DNA of 64,000 bases from an uncultured Atopobium sp. Its GTDB lineage: Bacteria; Actinomycetota; Coriobacteriia; Coriobacteriales; Atopobiaceae. The number at the start of each line of letters is the position of its first letter. Position 1 is the first letter of the stretch. The position numbers were made by a program, and so were the translations under genes. The stretch spans positions 44,869 through 108,868 of the forward strand of contig CAMPVF010000005.1 of assembly GCA_946997485.1 (NCBI GenBank). Direction: 5' to 3'. Of the stretch, positions 1 through 9,775 are shown piece by piece. Under the pieces are notes generated by a model. It was not told where the DNA came from. It did not search any database and saw nothing but the letters and a program-made list of their open reading frames with translations.

Positions 1-62
1 CACTCCGTGATGGCGACGAAGTACAGATTGGCGACACCATTATGAGGGTGAGCCGCCGATGA
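1..62 (+). CDS. C-terminal end of an FHA-domain protein (partial)
   Basis: Only the last 19 codons are in the window (frame starting at base 3). They read LRDGDEVQIGDTIMRVSRR, which matches the last strands of a forkhead-associated phosphothreonine-binding domain (turn, then a G-D-x-I hydrophobic strand). The stop codon TGA overlaps the ATG of the phosphatase gene as ATGA, so the two are translationally coupled. In actinobacteria an FHA protein commonly precedes the PP2C-RodA-PBP-PknB cluster, which supports the call. The FHA assignment rests on a short tail plus context. Confidence 0.7.
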   Translation, partial: LRDGDEVQIGDTIMRVSRR

Positions 63-1993
63 GCACGTTGCCGCATACCGATTCAACTGCATCACCTGCG
101 GAAACTACGCCCGTTTCAGCTGCTGTGCCTGCAGCTGCTATGCCTGCAGCTTCGGCTCCTGTAGCCGCAGCTCCTGTAGCTGCGGCGCCCACAACAAGCC
201 CCGACACAACAGCCGACCTTGCTGACGCGCGCCTTGCACAAGCAGCACAAGCTGCGCCTACGCCGCAGCCACCAGCGCAACCAGCGCAGGTACAGCAAAC
301 GCAGCAACCACCACAAACACATGATGCAGCGCACACACAGCCGCACCCGCGCACGGCGCCAGAAGGCATATCTCTAACAACTCCTGCAAGCGAAACGGTT
401 ACCACGCGCGCATACACACCCGAGCCAACAGACACGCAAAATGCCTACGCCGCCTTTGCCCATGCCGTGCTAAGCTGGGCAAACCGCACGGCGCGCGCAG
501 CACTTACACGCATCATCCCCAAAAAGGGCGCAAACGGCCACTTTTTTGCTGCGCCGCAGCACAATATTGATAATATGATGCCCGCCACAAGCCCGGGTCA
601 CAATTCAATCGACGTACACAAGCGCCGCGGTACCGACGCGAGGCGTGGCGCAGATGCCCAGCTCATATGGGGTGCGCGCAGCGACGTTGGTTTGGTTCGC
701 GAACACAACGAAGATTCATTTTTGGTTCAGCCACCCGTCTTTGCCGTATGCGACGGTATGGGCGGCCACGAAGCGGGCGAGGTCGCAAGCTTTATTGCTG
801 TAGACACCATTGGAAAAAACGCTCCTCTGCAGGCAAACGACGTGCTGTTGGGTGCTGCCGTTGAATCAGCAAATACCGAAATTATCACCCAAGCGCAGCA
901 CGGCGTGGGAAGGCCGGGCATGGGCTGCACAGCATCGGCAGTAGTTATCGAGAACAACAAACTTGCCGTTGCACACGTGGGCGACTCGCGCGTGTACCTT
1001 TTGCACCACGGCTGTTTGGTGCGCCTTACGCACGACCATTCGTTTGTAGAAGAGCTGGTAGATGCCGGTGAAATTACTGCCGACGAGGCACGCGTGCACC
1101 CAAAGCGCTCCTACATTACCCGCGCGCTTGGCTCCGACCCCAACATGTATGCCGACCACTTTACGATTGACGTTACCATCCAAGATCGCGTTATTATTTG
1201 TTCAGACGGTCTTTCGTCGATGATTGAAGATTCGCAGATAGAAGCTCTTGCGGTATCGAGTGCTCACCCGCAAAACTGCGCCGACAACCTTGTAGCGGCT
1301 GCGCTGCAAGCAGGCGGCTATGACAACGTAAGCGTAGTTGTTATCGATATCAAAGATGACGGCATGCTTGAGCAGGGCAAAAAACTTCACCGCAAGCGTT
1401 TTGCTATATTTGGCGCCCTTGCCGGCATTACGCTCGTTATCCTGTTTTTGGCGGGCATTTTGCTTGTTAACAGCTCGTGGTACCTTGCAAGTAGCAACGG
1501 CAAAGTGTGCATCTACCAGGGCATTAACGCAAAATTCCTGGGGCTTCCCCTCTCTCATCTTTCAAGCACTACCTCAATTACTGTAACCGACCTTCCTGCC
1601 ATGGTGCAGGAGTCGCTTGAACGCGGACTTCGTGTAGATTCCGAAGCTGAAGCACGTACGGTTGTCGAAAATTATCGCGATCAAATTAATGAAGAAAAAT
1701 CGGCGGCGGCAGTGGCTGCAAATAGAGCAGCTAACGGCACGCAAACATCGCCTGCAAATCCTGCCGAGCCGCAAGACACGGGCGACGCAGCAGCAGACAC
1801 AAGCGGCGCGACAAACACGGGCGACACAGCAAGCACGAACGGTGCAAGTTTTTCGGCCGAAACAGGCAGCTACGCAGCGTGCGATACGCTGTACGCTGAC
1901 AACTGCGCTAACGAGCGCACCAACGAGTGCGCCAACGCGATCAACAACACTGCAGCAACACTCACTGCGCGCGAGGTGACGTACCATGAATAG
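59..1993 (+). CDS. PP2C-family Ser/Thr protein phosphatase, membrane anchored
   Basis: 644 residues. Residues about 1-195 are Ala/Pro/Thr/Gln-rich and probably disordered; a PP2C catalytic domain follows at about 200-435 with the metal-binding motifs RxxNEDSF, DGMGG (about 230), HVGDSR, CSDGLS and DNVSVVV. One membrane segment lies near 447-468, then a Thr/Ala-rich extracytoplasmic tail. It should dephosphorylate targets of the PASTA kinase encoded two genes downstream. The start is the ATG overlapping the FHA stop; the long N-terminal extension makes an internal start possible, but ATGA coupling favours 59. It overlaps the next gene by 8 bases. The tail is unusual in richness in Asn, Cys and Thr. 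Family call is firm; specific substrates are not visible. Confidence 0.93.
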   Translation: MSTLPHTDSTASPAETTPVSAAVPAAAMPAASAPVAAAPVAAAPTTSPDTTADLADARLAQAAQAAPTPQPPAQPAQVQQTQQPPQTHDAAHTQPHPRTAPEGISLTTPASETVTTRAYTPEPTDTQNAYAAFAHAVLSWANRTARAALTRIIPKKGANGHFFAAPQHNIDNMMPATSPGHNSIDVHKRRGTDARRGADAQLIWGARSDVGLVREHNEDSFLVQPPVFAVCDGMGGHEAGEVASFIAVDTIGKNAPLQANDVLLGAAVESANTEIITQAQHGVGRPGMGCTASAVVIENNKLAVAHVGDSRVYLLHHGCLVRLTHDHSFVEELVDAGEITADEARVHPKRSYITRALGSDPNMYADHFTIDVTIQDRVIICSDGLSSMIEDSQIEALAVSSAHPQNCADNLVAAALQAGGYDNVSVVVIDIKDDGMLEQGKKLHRKRFAIFGALAGITLVILFLAGILLVNSSWYLASSNGKVCIYQGINAKFLGLPLSHLSSTTSITVTDLPAMVQESLERGLRVDSEAEARTVVENYRDQINEEKSAAAVAANRAANGTQTSPANPAEPQDTGDAAADTSGATNTGDTASTNGASFSAETGSYAACDTLYADNCANERTNECANAINNTAATLTAREVTYHE

Positions 1994-4850
1994 CATTTCC
2001 AACACCCGCCGCGCCCTTGAGCTCGGGCTTTTGTGCGCAAGCGCCATTCCAACAACCCTGCTGTATGTGCTGTACATGGTAAACGCGCACATCCCGCTTA
2101 CCATCGCTACGCTCGCTGTTCCCATCGGGCTTTTTGTGGCGTTTGCTATCTGCCACATTGCCGTGCGCATCTACGCGCCCGCGGCCGACCCCGTTATTTT
2201 GCCGCTTGTGTTTTTGCTCAGCGGCGTGGGCATCGCGTTTGTCACGCGCCTTGCGCCGTCAGCGGCCATTAACCAAATTATCTGGTTATTTATATCGGTA
2301 GCTGTCCTTGTTTGCACGCTTATTTTTGTGCCAAGCATTCACGATCTTGCAAACTACAAGTTTACGCTTGGCGTGGCGGGCATATTACTGCTGGTAGCGC
2401 CCATGATAATCGGCACCGAGCTTGGTGGCTCCAAACTGTGGATCACCTTTGGCGGCTTCTCATTCCAACCAGGCGAGCTTGCCAAAATTCTCATCATTCT
2501 TTTCCTGGCGTTTTTCCTGGCCGAAAACCGCGAAATTCTCTCTGCTACGGCCATTTCCTGGGGCCCCATTCAACTACCGCGTCCGCGCATGCTGGCACCA
2601 CTGCTCATCATGTGGTGTCTGAGCCTGCTTGTGGTTGTGTTCGAACGCGACCTTGGTAGCGCGTTGTTGTTCTTCTCGTTTTTTGTGGTTATGCTCTATG
2701 TATGCACCGGCAAGGTGTCGTACGTTGTTATTTCGTGCGCGCTGCTCATCGCGGGCGGTGTGCTGTGTTATCACCTGTTTTCGCACGTACAAGTGCGTGT
2801 TGACATGTGGCTTAACCCCTTTAGCGATCCCAGCAATAAGGGCTTGCAAATTGTGCAATCGCTCTATTCACTTGCCGATGGCGGCATGGTTGGTGCAGGT
2901 ATTGGGCGCGGACTTCCTACCCTCATTCCTGTTGTTGCATCCGACTTTATTTTCTCAGCCATAGGCGAAGAGCTGGGCTTTTTGGGTGCGTCGAGCATTT
3001 TGCTTTGCTTTGTGCTCCTTGCGGTTCGCGGCTTTACCACCGCCGCACGCGCAAAAAGCGACGTTGCGGCTTTTGCAGCTGCAGGCTTATGTGCTGCCCT
3101 TGTTATTCAGGCATTTATCATCGTTGCAGGCACCACCAAGCTCTTACCGCTTACCGGCGTTACGCTGCCTTTTATGAGCCAAGGCGGCTCGTCTCTTCTC
3201 GCAAGCTTTATTACCGTTGGTTTGCTCCTTAAAGCGGGCGACGAAGGCACAGGCAGAAGCACACAAATCGATATGACTAACCAAGGTCAAAGCATGCTCA
3301 AAAGCTTTGGCAGCAAACTCATTAACAGTAAACTTGCTAACAACCCGCATGTTCGCGCACACTTTGCGCTCGACACACCCGAATCGGGCGTGCTGGGTCG
3401 TGTTGCGCTCGGGCGCAGGCTCGTGCATCTGTTGGGCGCGTGCTGTGTGCTTTTTGCCCTGCTTATCACCAACCTTACCTACGTACAAATTGTTGACGCG
3501 CAGCGCTTGCAGTCGCTTCCAAGCAACAATCACACCATTAAGAAAAACTCCCACATAAAACGCGGAGCCATTATTAGCTCCGATGGCGTAACGCTTGCCG
3601 AATCGGTACAACAAGAAGACGGCCACTACGAGCGCTCCTATCCAAACGGCAATCTAGCTGCGCATACACTGGGCTACGTGTCGCTGCGCTATGGCACCTC
3701 GGGCATCGAAGCGCGCCTTAACGACACGCTCATTTCGCGCAAAAACTACTCGTCAATAGCCGATGTTGTGTACTCCATGGCCGGCATTGCAAAACCCGGC
3801 CCCTCGGCGGTGCTTACCATCAACTCGCAAATGCAAAAAGCGGCGCAGGCGGCGCTTAAGGGTTATACCGGCTCAATTGTTGCCATAAACCCAACAACAG
3901 GCGCTATTCTTGCCAAGGCGTCAAGCCCCTCCTACAACTTGCAGCATGTGGGCGAAGCACTCAAGGACGAATCGGGCACGGGCTCGCTTATCGACCGCTC
4001 AACACACGTGCTGTATGCACCGGGTTCAACCTTTAAGGTGGTAACACTTGCCGCGGCGCTCGAATCGGGTGCGGTTACGCTCAACAGTAAATTTAACGCA
4101 CCCGCCAAACTCACTGTTGATGGTGCACAAATTACCAACTACAAAAACGAAGACTTTGGTACGATTAGCGTAAAAGATGCACTCAGCGTTTCTTCGAACA
4201 CCGCATTTGCGCAGATAGGAGCCAAGGTTGGAGCCGATAAACTGGTAAGCTATGCACGTGCGTTTGGCTATGGCACCCCGCTTGGCATCGACTTTTCAAC
4301 ACGCGCGGCGCTCATGCCAAAACCCGAAGAAATGACGGGCTGGGAGCTTGCGTGGGCGGCGTGCGGACAGCCAGTTGGCATGCATGAAAGCCCTGCAGGT
4401 CCTCAATCGACCACCATGCAAAACGCTGTTGTAGCTGCAACAATTGCCAATTCGGGCATTGCCATGAATCCGTTTGTGGTAGATCATTTGCTAACCAGCG
4501 AAGGTGCAAGCATTGCAAAAACAACGCCACGCACCCTGCAACAGGTAATAAGCGCTCAAACCGCCGACACTCTAAAAGAGGCAATGCTCTATGTGGTTGA
4601 GAAGGGCACCGGGCAAGCTGCACGCATAAACGGCGTTAAAGTTGCAGGTAAAACGGGTACCGCCGAAGTTTCACCGGGCGTTGCTCACTCGCACTTTATT
4701 GGTTTTGCCCCCTTTGACCAGCCCACTGTTGCCATTGCGGTAACCATCGAAGGTGCTCCCGGTCGCGACGTACACGGTAAAGCAGCCGCCATTGCAGGTA
4801 AAGTACTTGCAGCCTGCCTTAACATTCAGGCATTGGGGGCGGCGAAATGA
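1986..4850 (+). CDS. Fused SEDS (RodA/FtsW) glycosyltransferase and class B penicillin-binding transpeptidase
   Basis: 954 residues. The first about 420 residues are a polytopic SEDS protein, including the conserved E-R-D-L-G-S with Asp222 (equivalent to the essential Asp of RodA) and a PMSQGGSSL-type motif. After a linker and one more membrane segment (about 480-500) comes a PBP transpeptidase with all three active-site motifs: S681-T-F-K684, S736-S-N738 and K889-T-G. In most bacteria these are two interacting proteins (RodA with PbpA, or FtsW with FtsI); here one reading frame carries both, with no stop or frameshift between them. It would polymerise lipid II glycans and crosslink them from a single chain. 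It is coupled to the phosphatase gene (8-base overlap) and followed by the kinase gene. Elongation (RodA/PbpA) is likelier than division, judged by neighbours. Confidence 0.93.
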   Translation: MNSISNTRRALELGLLCASAIPTTLLYVLYMVNAHIPLTIATLAVPIGLFVAFAICHIAVRIYAPAADPVILPLVFLLSGVGIAFVTRLAPSAAINQIIWLFISVAVLVCTLIFVPSIHDLANYKFTLGVAGILLLVAPMIIGTELGGSKLWITFGGFSFQPGELAKILIILFLAFFLAENREILSATAISWGPIQLPRPRMLAPLLIMWCLSLLVVVFERDLGSALLFFSFFVVMLYVCTGKVSYVVISCALLIAGGVLCYHLFSHVQVRVDMWLNPFSDPSNKGLQIVQSLYSLADGGMVGAGIGRGLPTLIPVVASDFIFSAIGEELGFLGASSILLCFVLLAVRGFTTAARAKSDVAAFAAAGLCAALVIQAFIIVAGTTKLLPLTGVTLPFMSQGGSSLLASFITVGLLLKAGDEGTGRSTQIDMTNQGQSMLKSFGSKLINSKLANNPHVRAHFALDTPESGVLGRVALGRRLVHLLGACCVLFALLITNLTYVQIVDAQRLQSLPSNNHTIKKNSHIKRGAIISSDGVTLAESVQQEDGHYERSYPNGNLAAHTLGYVSLRYGTSGIEARLNDTLISRKNYSSIADVVYSMAGIAKPGPSAVLTINSQMQKAAQAALKGYTGSIVAINPTTGAILAKASSPSYNLQHVGEALKDESGTGSLIDRSTHVLYAPGSTFKVVTLAAALESGAVTLNSKFNAPAKLTVDGAQITNYKNEDFGTISVKDALSVSSNTAFAQIGAKVGADKLVSYARAFGYGTPLGIDFSTRAALMPKPEEMTGWELAWAACGQPVGMHESPAGPQSTTMQNAVVAATIANSGIAMNPFVVDHLLTSEGASIAKTTPRTLQQVISAQTADTLKEAMLYVVEKGTGQAARINGVKVAGKTGTAEVSPGVAHSHFIGFAPFDQPTVAIAVTIEGAPGRDVHGKAAAIAGKVLAACLNIQALGAAK

Positions 4851-4988
4851 CGATACCAACACACCCGCAGCTTATCCGCACCGCGCGCACTATGCATAAG
4901 CTGCATGAATACCCCGCACGAACCCGACGCGCCACGCTTGTGCGGCCTTCATTATACGAACCATTCTCTCGTAGCGTTAGGAGAGTCA

Positions 4989-6935
4989 ATGCCAGATAGA
5001 ATTCTTGGTGGACGATACATCATTCAAGACAAAATAGGCACCGGTGGCATGGCCGTTGTATATCGCGGACTTGATAACCGTTTAGGAAGACAAGTTGCCA
5101 TCAAAACCATGCTGCCGCAATATGCAGCCGACCCCTCCTTTGCTGCACGATTTAAACAAGAAGCGCAGGCTGCAGCCGCACTTCAAAGCCCCTACATCGT
5201 TTCGGTGTACGACTGGGGTAAAGATAACGATACCTACTTTATCGCCATGGAATATTTGCGTGGCACCGACCTTAAAAGTGGCGTGCGCAAGCACGGCGCG
5301 CTCGACAGTAAAAAAGTGGCGCAAATTGGCTCGCAAATAGCGCAAGCACTCAGCGTAGCTCACAAGCACGACATCATTCACCGCGACATTAAGCCGCAAA
5401 ACATCATGGTGCAGCCCGACGGCAACATCAAGGTGATGGACTTTGGTATTGCTCACGCAAAAAATAGTCACCTTACCACCGACAATTCCGTACTTGGCAC
5501 GGCGCACTATGTGTCGCCCGAGCAAACACAAGGAAAGCCGCTTGGTCCTACCACCGACATTTACTCGCTGGGTATTGTAATGTACGAAGCTGCAACCGGC
5601 GTGGTGCCGTTTGATGGTGACGACGCCATTACTGTTGCATTAAAGCAGGTAAACGAGCAGCCTATTCCCCCATCACAGCGTAATCCGCGCGTAGATGCCG
5701 CGCTTGAGCAAATTATTTTGCGCTGCATGCAAAAAGATCCAGCCATGCGCTATCAGCATGCCGAAGATGTGTTTGCAGCATTGCGCGAATATCTAGCGGG
5801 TCGCATGCCGCAGCAGGTAGCCCCCGCAGGCGCCACACTGCCTGTGATGTCGGCAACACCGCTGGCAAGCCCCGTATCGTCGCCCAACAAAACAAAAACG
5901 CTCCCACGCATTGCAAACGCAAACATAAGTAGCCCTCGAAAGCCTCTTACAAGCGCCACGCAGCACGCGCAGCTTGCCGCTCAACAGGAGCGCAAAAGCC
6001 GCAAAGCAAAAACCATTGCCGCAGTTATTGTGGGTATTCTTGCAGCTATTGGCGTTGCAGTTGCACTTGTTACCATGCTTGGGCAATCGGCCGACGAAAA
6101 ACCCGTCCCCAACCTTATAAACCTCACCCAACAAGAAGCGCTGTTTGCAATTGAAAACTCTGGCTACTTCCAAAAGGGCACCATAAAAGAGGAATATTCA
6201 GACACGGTAGAAAAAGGCCGCGTGCTTGACCAAGATCCAAACGCAGGTAGAATGGCAAAAAAGGGCACGCCGATTAATTTTTCGGTATCGAAAGGCGCAG
6301 CCCCCGCAGCCGATGTTGTAGTTCCCGACCTTAAAGGAAAGTCGCCATCTGAGGCAGATGCACTTCTTGCCAAGGCGGGACTCAAGAGCCAGGCAGGCGA
6401 CTCGATTAATTCGACCGACGTAGAAATTGGCAAGATTGCCGCACAATCACCCGCGCCAAACGCGCAGGCAAAAGCTGGCGACACGGTTACCTACCAGCTC
6501 TCGAAAGGCCCCGAAGAGGTAGATGTGCCGTCGCAGGTAGGAAAAACTGAAAGCGCGGCCAGAAGCGCACTTGAGGGGCTTGAGCTTAAAGTAGCCACCA
6601 AGCAGGCAGAGTCGGACAAGCCGGAAGGTACAGTTCTTAAACAAGACGTTGTTGGAAAATCTACCAAGGGCTCAACCATCACACTTACCATTGCCAAGAA
6701 AGCGGAGCAGCAAGACCTCACGCAGTACGTGCAACCGGGCGACGACGCGCAAAGTGCCATTTCGAAGCTCGAAGGCGCAGGGTTCACGGTGAACGTGCGA
6801 CACAAAACAGATAGCAATGCTGCAAAAGGCACCGTTATTTCTGCGCCAAGCAAAGCACGCGCCGGCGGAACGGTAACAATTACCGTGTCTGATGGCGCGC
6901 AGGCGCAGTCGAGCGATACGCAACAGTCGCAGTAG
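4989..6935 (+). CDS. pknB: PASTA-domain Ser/Thr protein kinase (PknB/StkP type)
   Basis: 648 residues from the ATG at 4989, chosen because AGGAG sits 5 bases upstream and the protein then begins right at the kinase fold (MPDRILGGRY). Residues about 8-270 are a Hanks-type kinase: glycine loop GTGGMAVVY, Lys39, catalytic HRD (H131-D133) followed by KPQN, DFG, and the GTAHYVSPEQ activation segment. A basic linker leads to one membrane helix (about 342-365) and four PASTA-like repeats outside, each opening with a V-P-x-L or similar strand; the last is divergent. The PASTA part senses muropeptides or lipid II in the known family. It ends the envelope cluster and is followed by a strong hairpin. 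A longer frame from 4905 lacks a ribosome site. Confidence 0.95.
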   Translation: MPDRILGGRYIIQDKIGTGGMAVVYRGLDNRLGRQVAIKTMLPQYAADPSFAARFKQEAQAAAALQSPYIVSVYDWGKDNDTYFIAMEYLRGTDLKSGVRKHGALDSKKVAQIGSQIAQALSVAHKHDIIHRDIKPQNIMVQPDGNIKVMDFGIAHAKNSHLTTDNSVLGTAHYVSPEQTQGKPLGPTTDIYSLGIVMYEAATGVVPFDGDDAITVALKQVNEQPIPPSQRNPRVDAALEQIILRCMQKDPAMRYQHAEDVFAALREYLAGRMPQQVAPAGATLPVMSATPLASPVSSPNKTKTLPRIANANISSPRKPLTSATQHAQLAAQQERKSRKAKTIAAVIVGILAAIGVAVALVTMLGQSADEKPVPNLINLTQQEALFAIENSGYFQKGTIKEEYSDTVEKGRVLDQDPNAGRMAKKGTPINFSVSKGAAPAADVVVPDLKGKSPSEADALLAKAGLKSQAGDSINSTDVEIGKIAAQSPAPNAQAKAGDTVTYQLSKGPEEVDVPSQVGKTESAARSALEGLELKVATKQAESDKPEGTVLKQDVVGKSTKGSTITLTIAKKAEQQDLTQYVQPGDDAQSAISKLEGAGFTVNVRHKTDSNAAKGTVISAPSKARAGGTVTITVSDGAQAQSSDTQQSQ

Positions 6936-7036
6936 CGCGGGCGCCGGCAGCGCACGCAAGCGGGGCTGCGCTGCTAGCACCCTGCGCTGCTCACCTGTGC
7001 CGCCGGCATTACGCATCATAATTCACCCAATACAAC

Positions 7037-7080
7037 AGTACCCCGTGGGGCATGATTGCCGCCCACGGGGTACTATTCGT
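7037..7080. terminator. Bidirectional hairpin between pknB and the metal ATPase gene
   Basis: Perfect 13-bp inverted repeat AGTACCCCGTGGG (7037-7049) and its complement (7062-7074) with a 12-base loop, in the gap between two convergent genes. Short T-rich sequence follows on the plus strand, so it probably terminates pknB and also the minus-strand ATPase gene. Confidence 0.75.
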
Positions 7081-7181
7081 GTTTATTGTAGCAAAGCGCA
7101 CTGGCATATTAAAGCACAATGTGCATCTTTTTGAATATTTTGCCCAATTAGTTGGCTAATAGTTAATACCTACTCGCCACC

Positions 7182-9368
7182 CTATTCCAAAACGTCATCA
7201 CCTTTCGCACGTAAAAGCCCGCGCATGTTGGCAAGCGTAAGCGCAAAGGTATATCCATTATGAATATACGCAGCGTGAATGGGCGACATTATACCAAGCA
7301 AGCCAAGCAGAATAAGCGAGCTGTTTACGCCCACAATCCCCACAAAGCCGTTGTGCACGCGCTGCATAAGCAGCTGCGACGCCGTACGCGCCACCACCAG
7401 TGAGTGAAGCTGCTGGTTGTGAATAGAAATATCCGCAACCGCGCGCGCAATATCGCTTGCGTCCGAAAGGGCAATTGACACGTTTGCCTGCGCTAATGCG
7501 GGTGAATCGTTAATACCATCGCCCACCATGGCAACCGTATACCCCTCGCGCTGTGCCTGCTTAATAAACGCAAGCTTGTCCTCGGGCAACACCTGCGCCT
7601 TGTACTCATCAATATGAAGCGCCGATGCAACCTGAGCAGCAATGTGCTCGCTATCGCCCGTAAGCATAACTACGCGCGAAAAACCCTGGTCTTTAAGTGC
7701 GCAAATAGTCGCGGCGGCGTCCGCACGCAGCGGGTCGTTAATGCACAACACACCCGCAAGCTGCTTGTCATACGACATATAAATGTAGCTTAAGTGCGCT
7801 TCATGCTTGTGTGCCACACGCGCAAGCTGCTCTTCCAAATTTGCAGGTTTAGCTGCGTGTTCAACGTCAAACACAAAACGGCTCGAACCAACACACACCA
7901 CCTTGCCGTTCACGTGCGTTTTAATGCCGTGTGCCACCACATACTCAACCTTCGTGTGCACTTCTTTGGTGTGGTCGAGGTTCTGTGCTGCAGCGGCGCT
8001 GGTAATGGCACGCGCCACGCTGTGGGGGAAATGCTCCTCAATACACGCAGCAATACGCAAAATTTCCGACGCCGGAAGCTCGCAAAAACTTATTACGTCT
8101 ACCAGCTCAGGCACGGCGCGTGTAAGCGTTCCCGTTTTGTCAAACACAATCATATCGGCCGCGGACATTGCTTCAAAAAACTTACCGCCTTTCACCACAA
8201 TGCCGTTTTTCACCATTTCGTCCATCGCACTTGCAATGGCAATGGGCACCGAAAGCTTAATCGCGCACGAATAATCAACCATAAGCACGCTCAGTGCCTG
8301 GCGAATATTACGCGTGAGAAGCCCCACAACAAAAAAGCCAATAAAGCTGTATGGCACCAGGCCGTCGGCCAGGCGCTCTGCTTTCGACTGTGCCTGCGCT
8401 TTTAGTTGAGCCGATTCCTCAACCATTTCAACAATGCTGTCGATGCGCGAATTTCCCGCCTGCGCGGTAGTGCGCACAATAATGTCGCCCGATTCAAGAG
8501 CTGTACCTGCGTAAACACTATCTTCAGCATCTTTGTGCACCAAGCGCGACTCGCCCGTAAGCGACGCCTCGTTTACCTCGGCTGCGCCCTGCACCACCAC
8601 GCCGTCTACCGGAATAGACGCACCGCTGAGTACGTGAATTTCGTCGCCCGGCACAATGCTCTCAAGCGCAACTTTTACGTCTTCACCCAACACGCGCTTC
8701 CACACCCACTGCGAGCGGCTCACAATGCCGCCCTTCAGCGACAGTTTGGTACGTGCTTGCACGTGCTGCTGTACGCAGTCGCTTAGGCTGAGCAAAAACA
8801 TAATCGTTCCGGCGCTGGCAAGTTCACCGCGCCCAATCGAAATAGCAATAACGCAGGCGTCGAGCACCTCAACACGCAGCTCTTTTTGCGCCAAGCTTTC
8901 AATGCCCTTGCGAATAAAAAACCACGCCCGATACGCAATCCACGCAAAAAAGAGTGGCAGCGGCAAGGGAATGCTGTGGATAATTACGCGGTGGAACAGC
9001 AAGTGTGCCACGTTAAGCATAAACGTGTTGTGCTCGTGCAAACTTTCGTAGGCAAGCGCCTTCGAGTTAAGCGCAGGCTCGGACACCGCAGGCAAGCTAA
9101 AGGTTGTTGTATTGGCAAGATAGCTGCATACGACCTCGTAGACGGCCTGGTTGTGCAGCTGGTTATGCAGCTGGTTATGCGACAGGTTTTGTGCATCATC
9201 AAACTCAACAATAAGCGACATGTTAGCTGGGTGAACACTAGCGCGTGCAACGCCCTCGAGCGCCATAATGTCATACGCAAGCCCGCGCGCCTCTGCTGCA
9301 GAAATAAATCCCGCATCAAGCACAAATCTCACGCGCGTACTCGTGCGCGATTGTATGGTAAATTGCAT
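7182..9368 (-). CDS. Heavy-metal translocating P1B-type ATPase with atypical S-C-A membrane motif
   Basis: 728 residues. N-terminal about 75 residues have a ferredoxin-like HMA shape but no CxxC metal site. Catalytic signatures are complete: T-G-E-S in the actuator, D410-K-T-G-T-L-T phosphorylation site, an H-F-P-H-S nucleotide-domain motif and GDGINDSPAL. The transmembrane metal motif is unusual: where Cu or Zn/Cd pumps have Cys-Pro-Cys this protein has Y-S-C368-A-I-K, so the proline and one cysteine are missing and the metal cannot be read from the sequence. It pairs with the small membrane-protein gene just upstream (26-base gap), an arrangement I associate with DUF6110-type partners. Export of a transition metal is the likely job; ion identity is open. 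Confidence 0.88.
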   Translation of the reverse strand: MQFTIQSRTSTRVRFVLDAGFISAAEARGLAYDIMALEGVARASVHPANMSLIVEFDDAQNLSHNQLHNQLHNQAVYEVVCSYLANTTTFSLPAVSEPALNSKALAYESLHEHNTFMLNVAHLLFHRVIIHSIPLPLPLFFAWIAYRAWFFIRKGIESLAQKELRVEVLDACVIAISIGRGELASAGTIMFLLSLSDCVQQHVQARTKLSLKGGIVSRSQWVWKRVLGEDVKVALESIVPGDEIHVLSGASIPVDGVVVQGAAEVNEASLTGESRLVHKDAEDSVYAGTALESGDIIVRTTAQAGNSRIDSIVEMVEESAQLKAQAQSKAERLADGLVPYSFIGFFVVGLLTRNIRQALSVLMVDYSCAIKLSVPIAIASAMDEMVKNGIVVKGGKFFEAMSAADMIVFDKTGTLTRAVPELVDVISFCELPASEILRIAACIEEHFPHSVARAITSAAAAQNLDHTKEVHTKVEYVVAHGIKTHVNGKVVCVGSSRFVFDVEHAAKPANLEEQLARVAHKHEAHLSYIYMSYDKQLAGVLCINDPLRADAAATICALKDQGFSRVVMLTGDSEHIAAQVASALHIDEYKAQVLPEDKLAFIKQAQREGYTVAMVGDGINDSPALAQANVSIALSDASDIARAVADISIHNQQLHSLVVARTASQLLMQRVHNGFVGIVGVNSSLILLGLLGIMSPIHAAYIHNGYTFALTLANMRGLLRAKGDDVLE

Positions 9369-9395
9369 GAGTATCTCTAAACACGCATGCGCGCA

Positions 9396-9749
9396 CTAAT
9401 GCGCAGCTTGAGGGGTTACTTCTGCGGCTGTTTGCGCACATGAAGCAGTGACTTCGTTGTTCGCAATGCCATATTTCGAAGCATGTTCTGCACGAATACC
9501 AGGTTCAAGTTCAGCCAAACGCGCACGAACAGCAGCGTCGAGTTTTGCTTGCTCGCGCGCTTCTGCGCGAACGTCGGAAGCTTCGTCGATAATCGTTTGC
9601 AGCTCGCGTGTGCACGCGTCGCTTACACGCATGCCAAGCACCGTGGTGCGAACAGCGGCTTTGCGCATCGACTCTTTTGTGGTAATTCCAGCAACAACGC
9701 CTGCTAGTACAACGCCTGCAGCAGCATAGAGTGCATGTACATATTTCAT
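9396..9749 (-). CDS. Small single-span membrane protein, DUF6110-like partner of the metal ATPase
   Basis: 117 residues starting at the ATG at 9749 (MKYVHALY), which has AAGGAA about 7 bases upstream; the longer frame to 9830 would run through a terminator hairpin. It has one N-terminal membrane helix (about 5-25, Ala/Val/Gly-rich) containing a G-x-x-x-G-type pattern, then a charged, probably helical cytoplasmic region rich in Glu, Arg and Ala. This layout resembles DUF6110 proteins that precede P1B ATPase genes in Gram-positive bacteria; the match is from memory of architecture rather than a search. It is co-oriented with and 27 bases from the ATPase, so the two are very probably co-transcribed. 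Role unknown; an accessory or metal-handling subunit is an inference. Confidence 0.72.
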   Translation of the reverse strand: MKYVHALYAAAGVVLAGVVAGITTKESMRKAAVRTTVLGMRVSDACTRELQTIIDEASDVRAEAREQAKLDAAVRARLAELEPGIRAEHASKYGIANNEVTASCAQTAAEVTPQAAH

Positions 9750-9775
9750 AACAATTCCTTCCCTGTAGGATGTAT

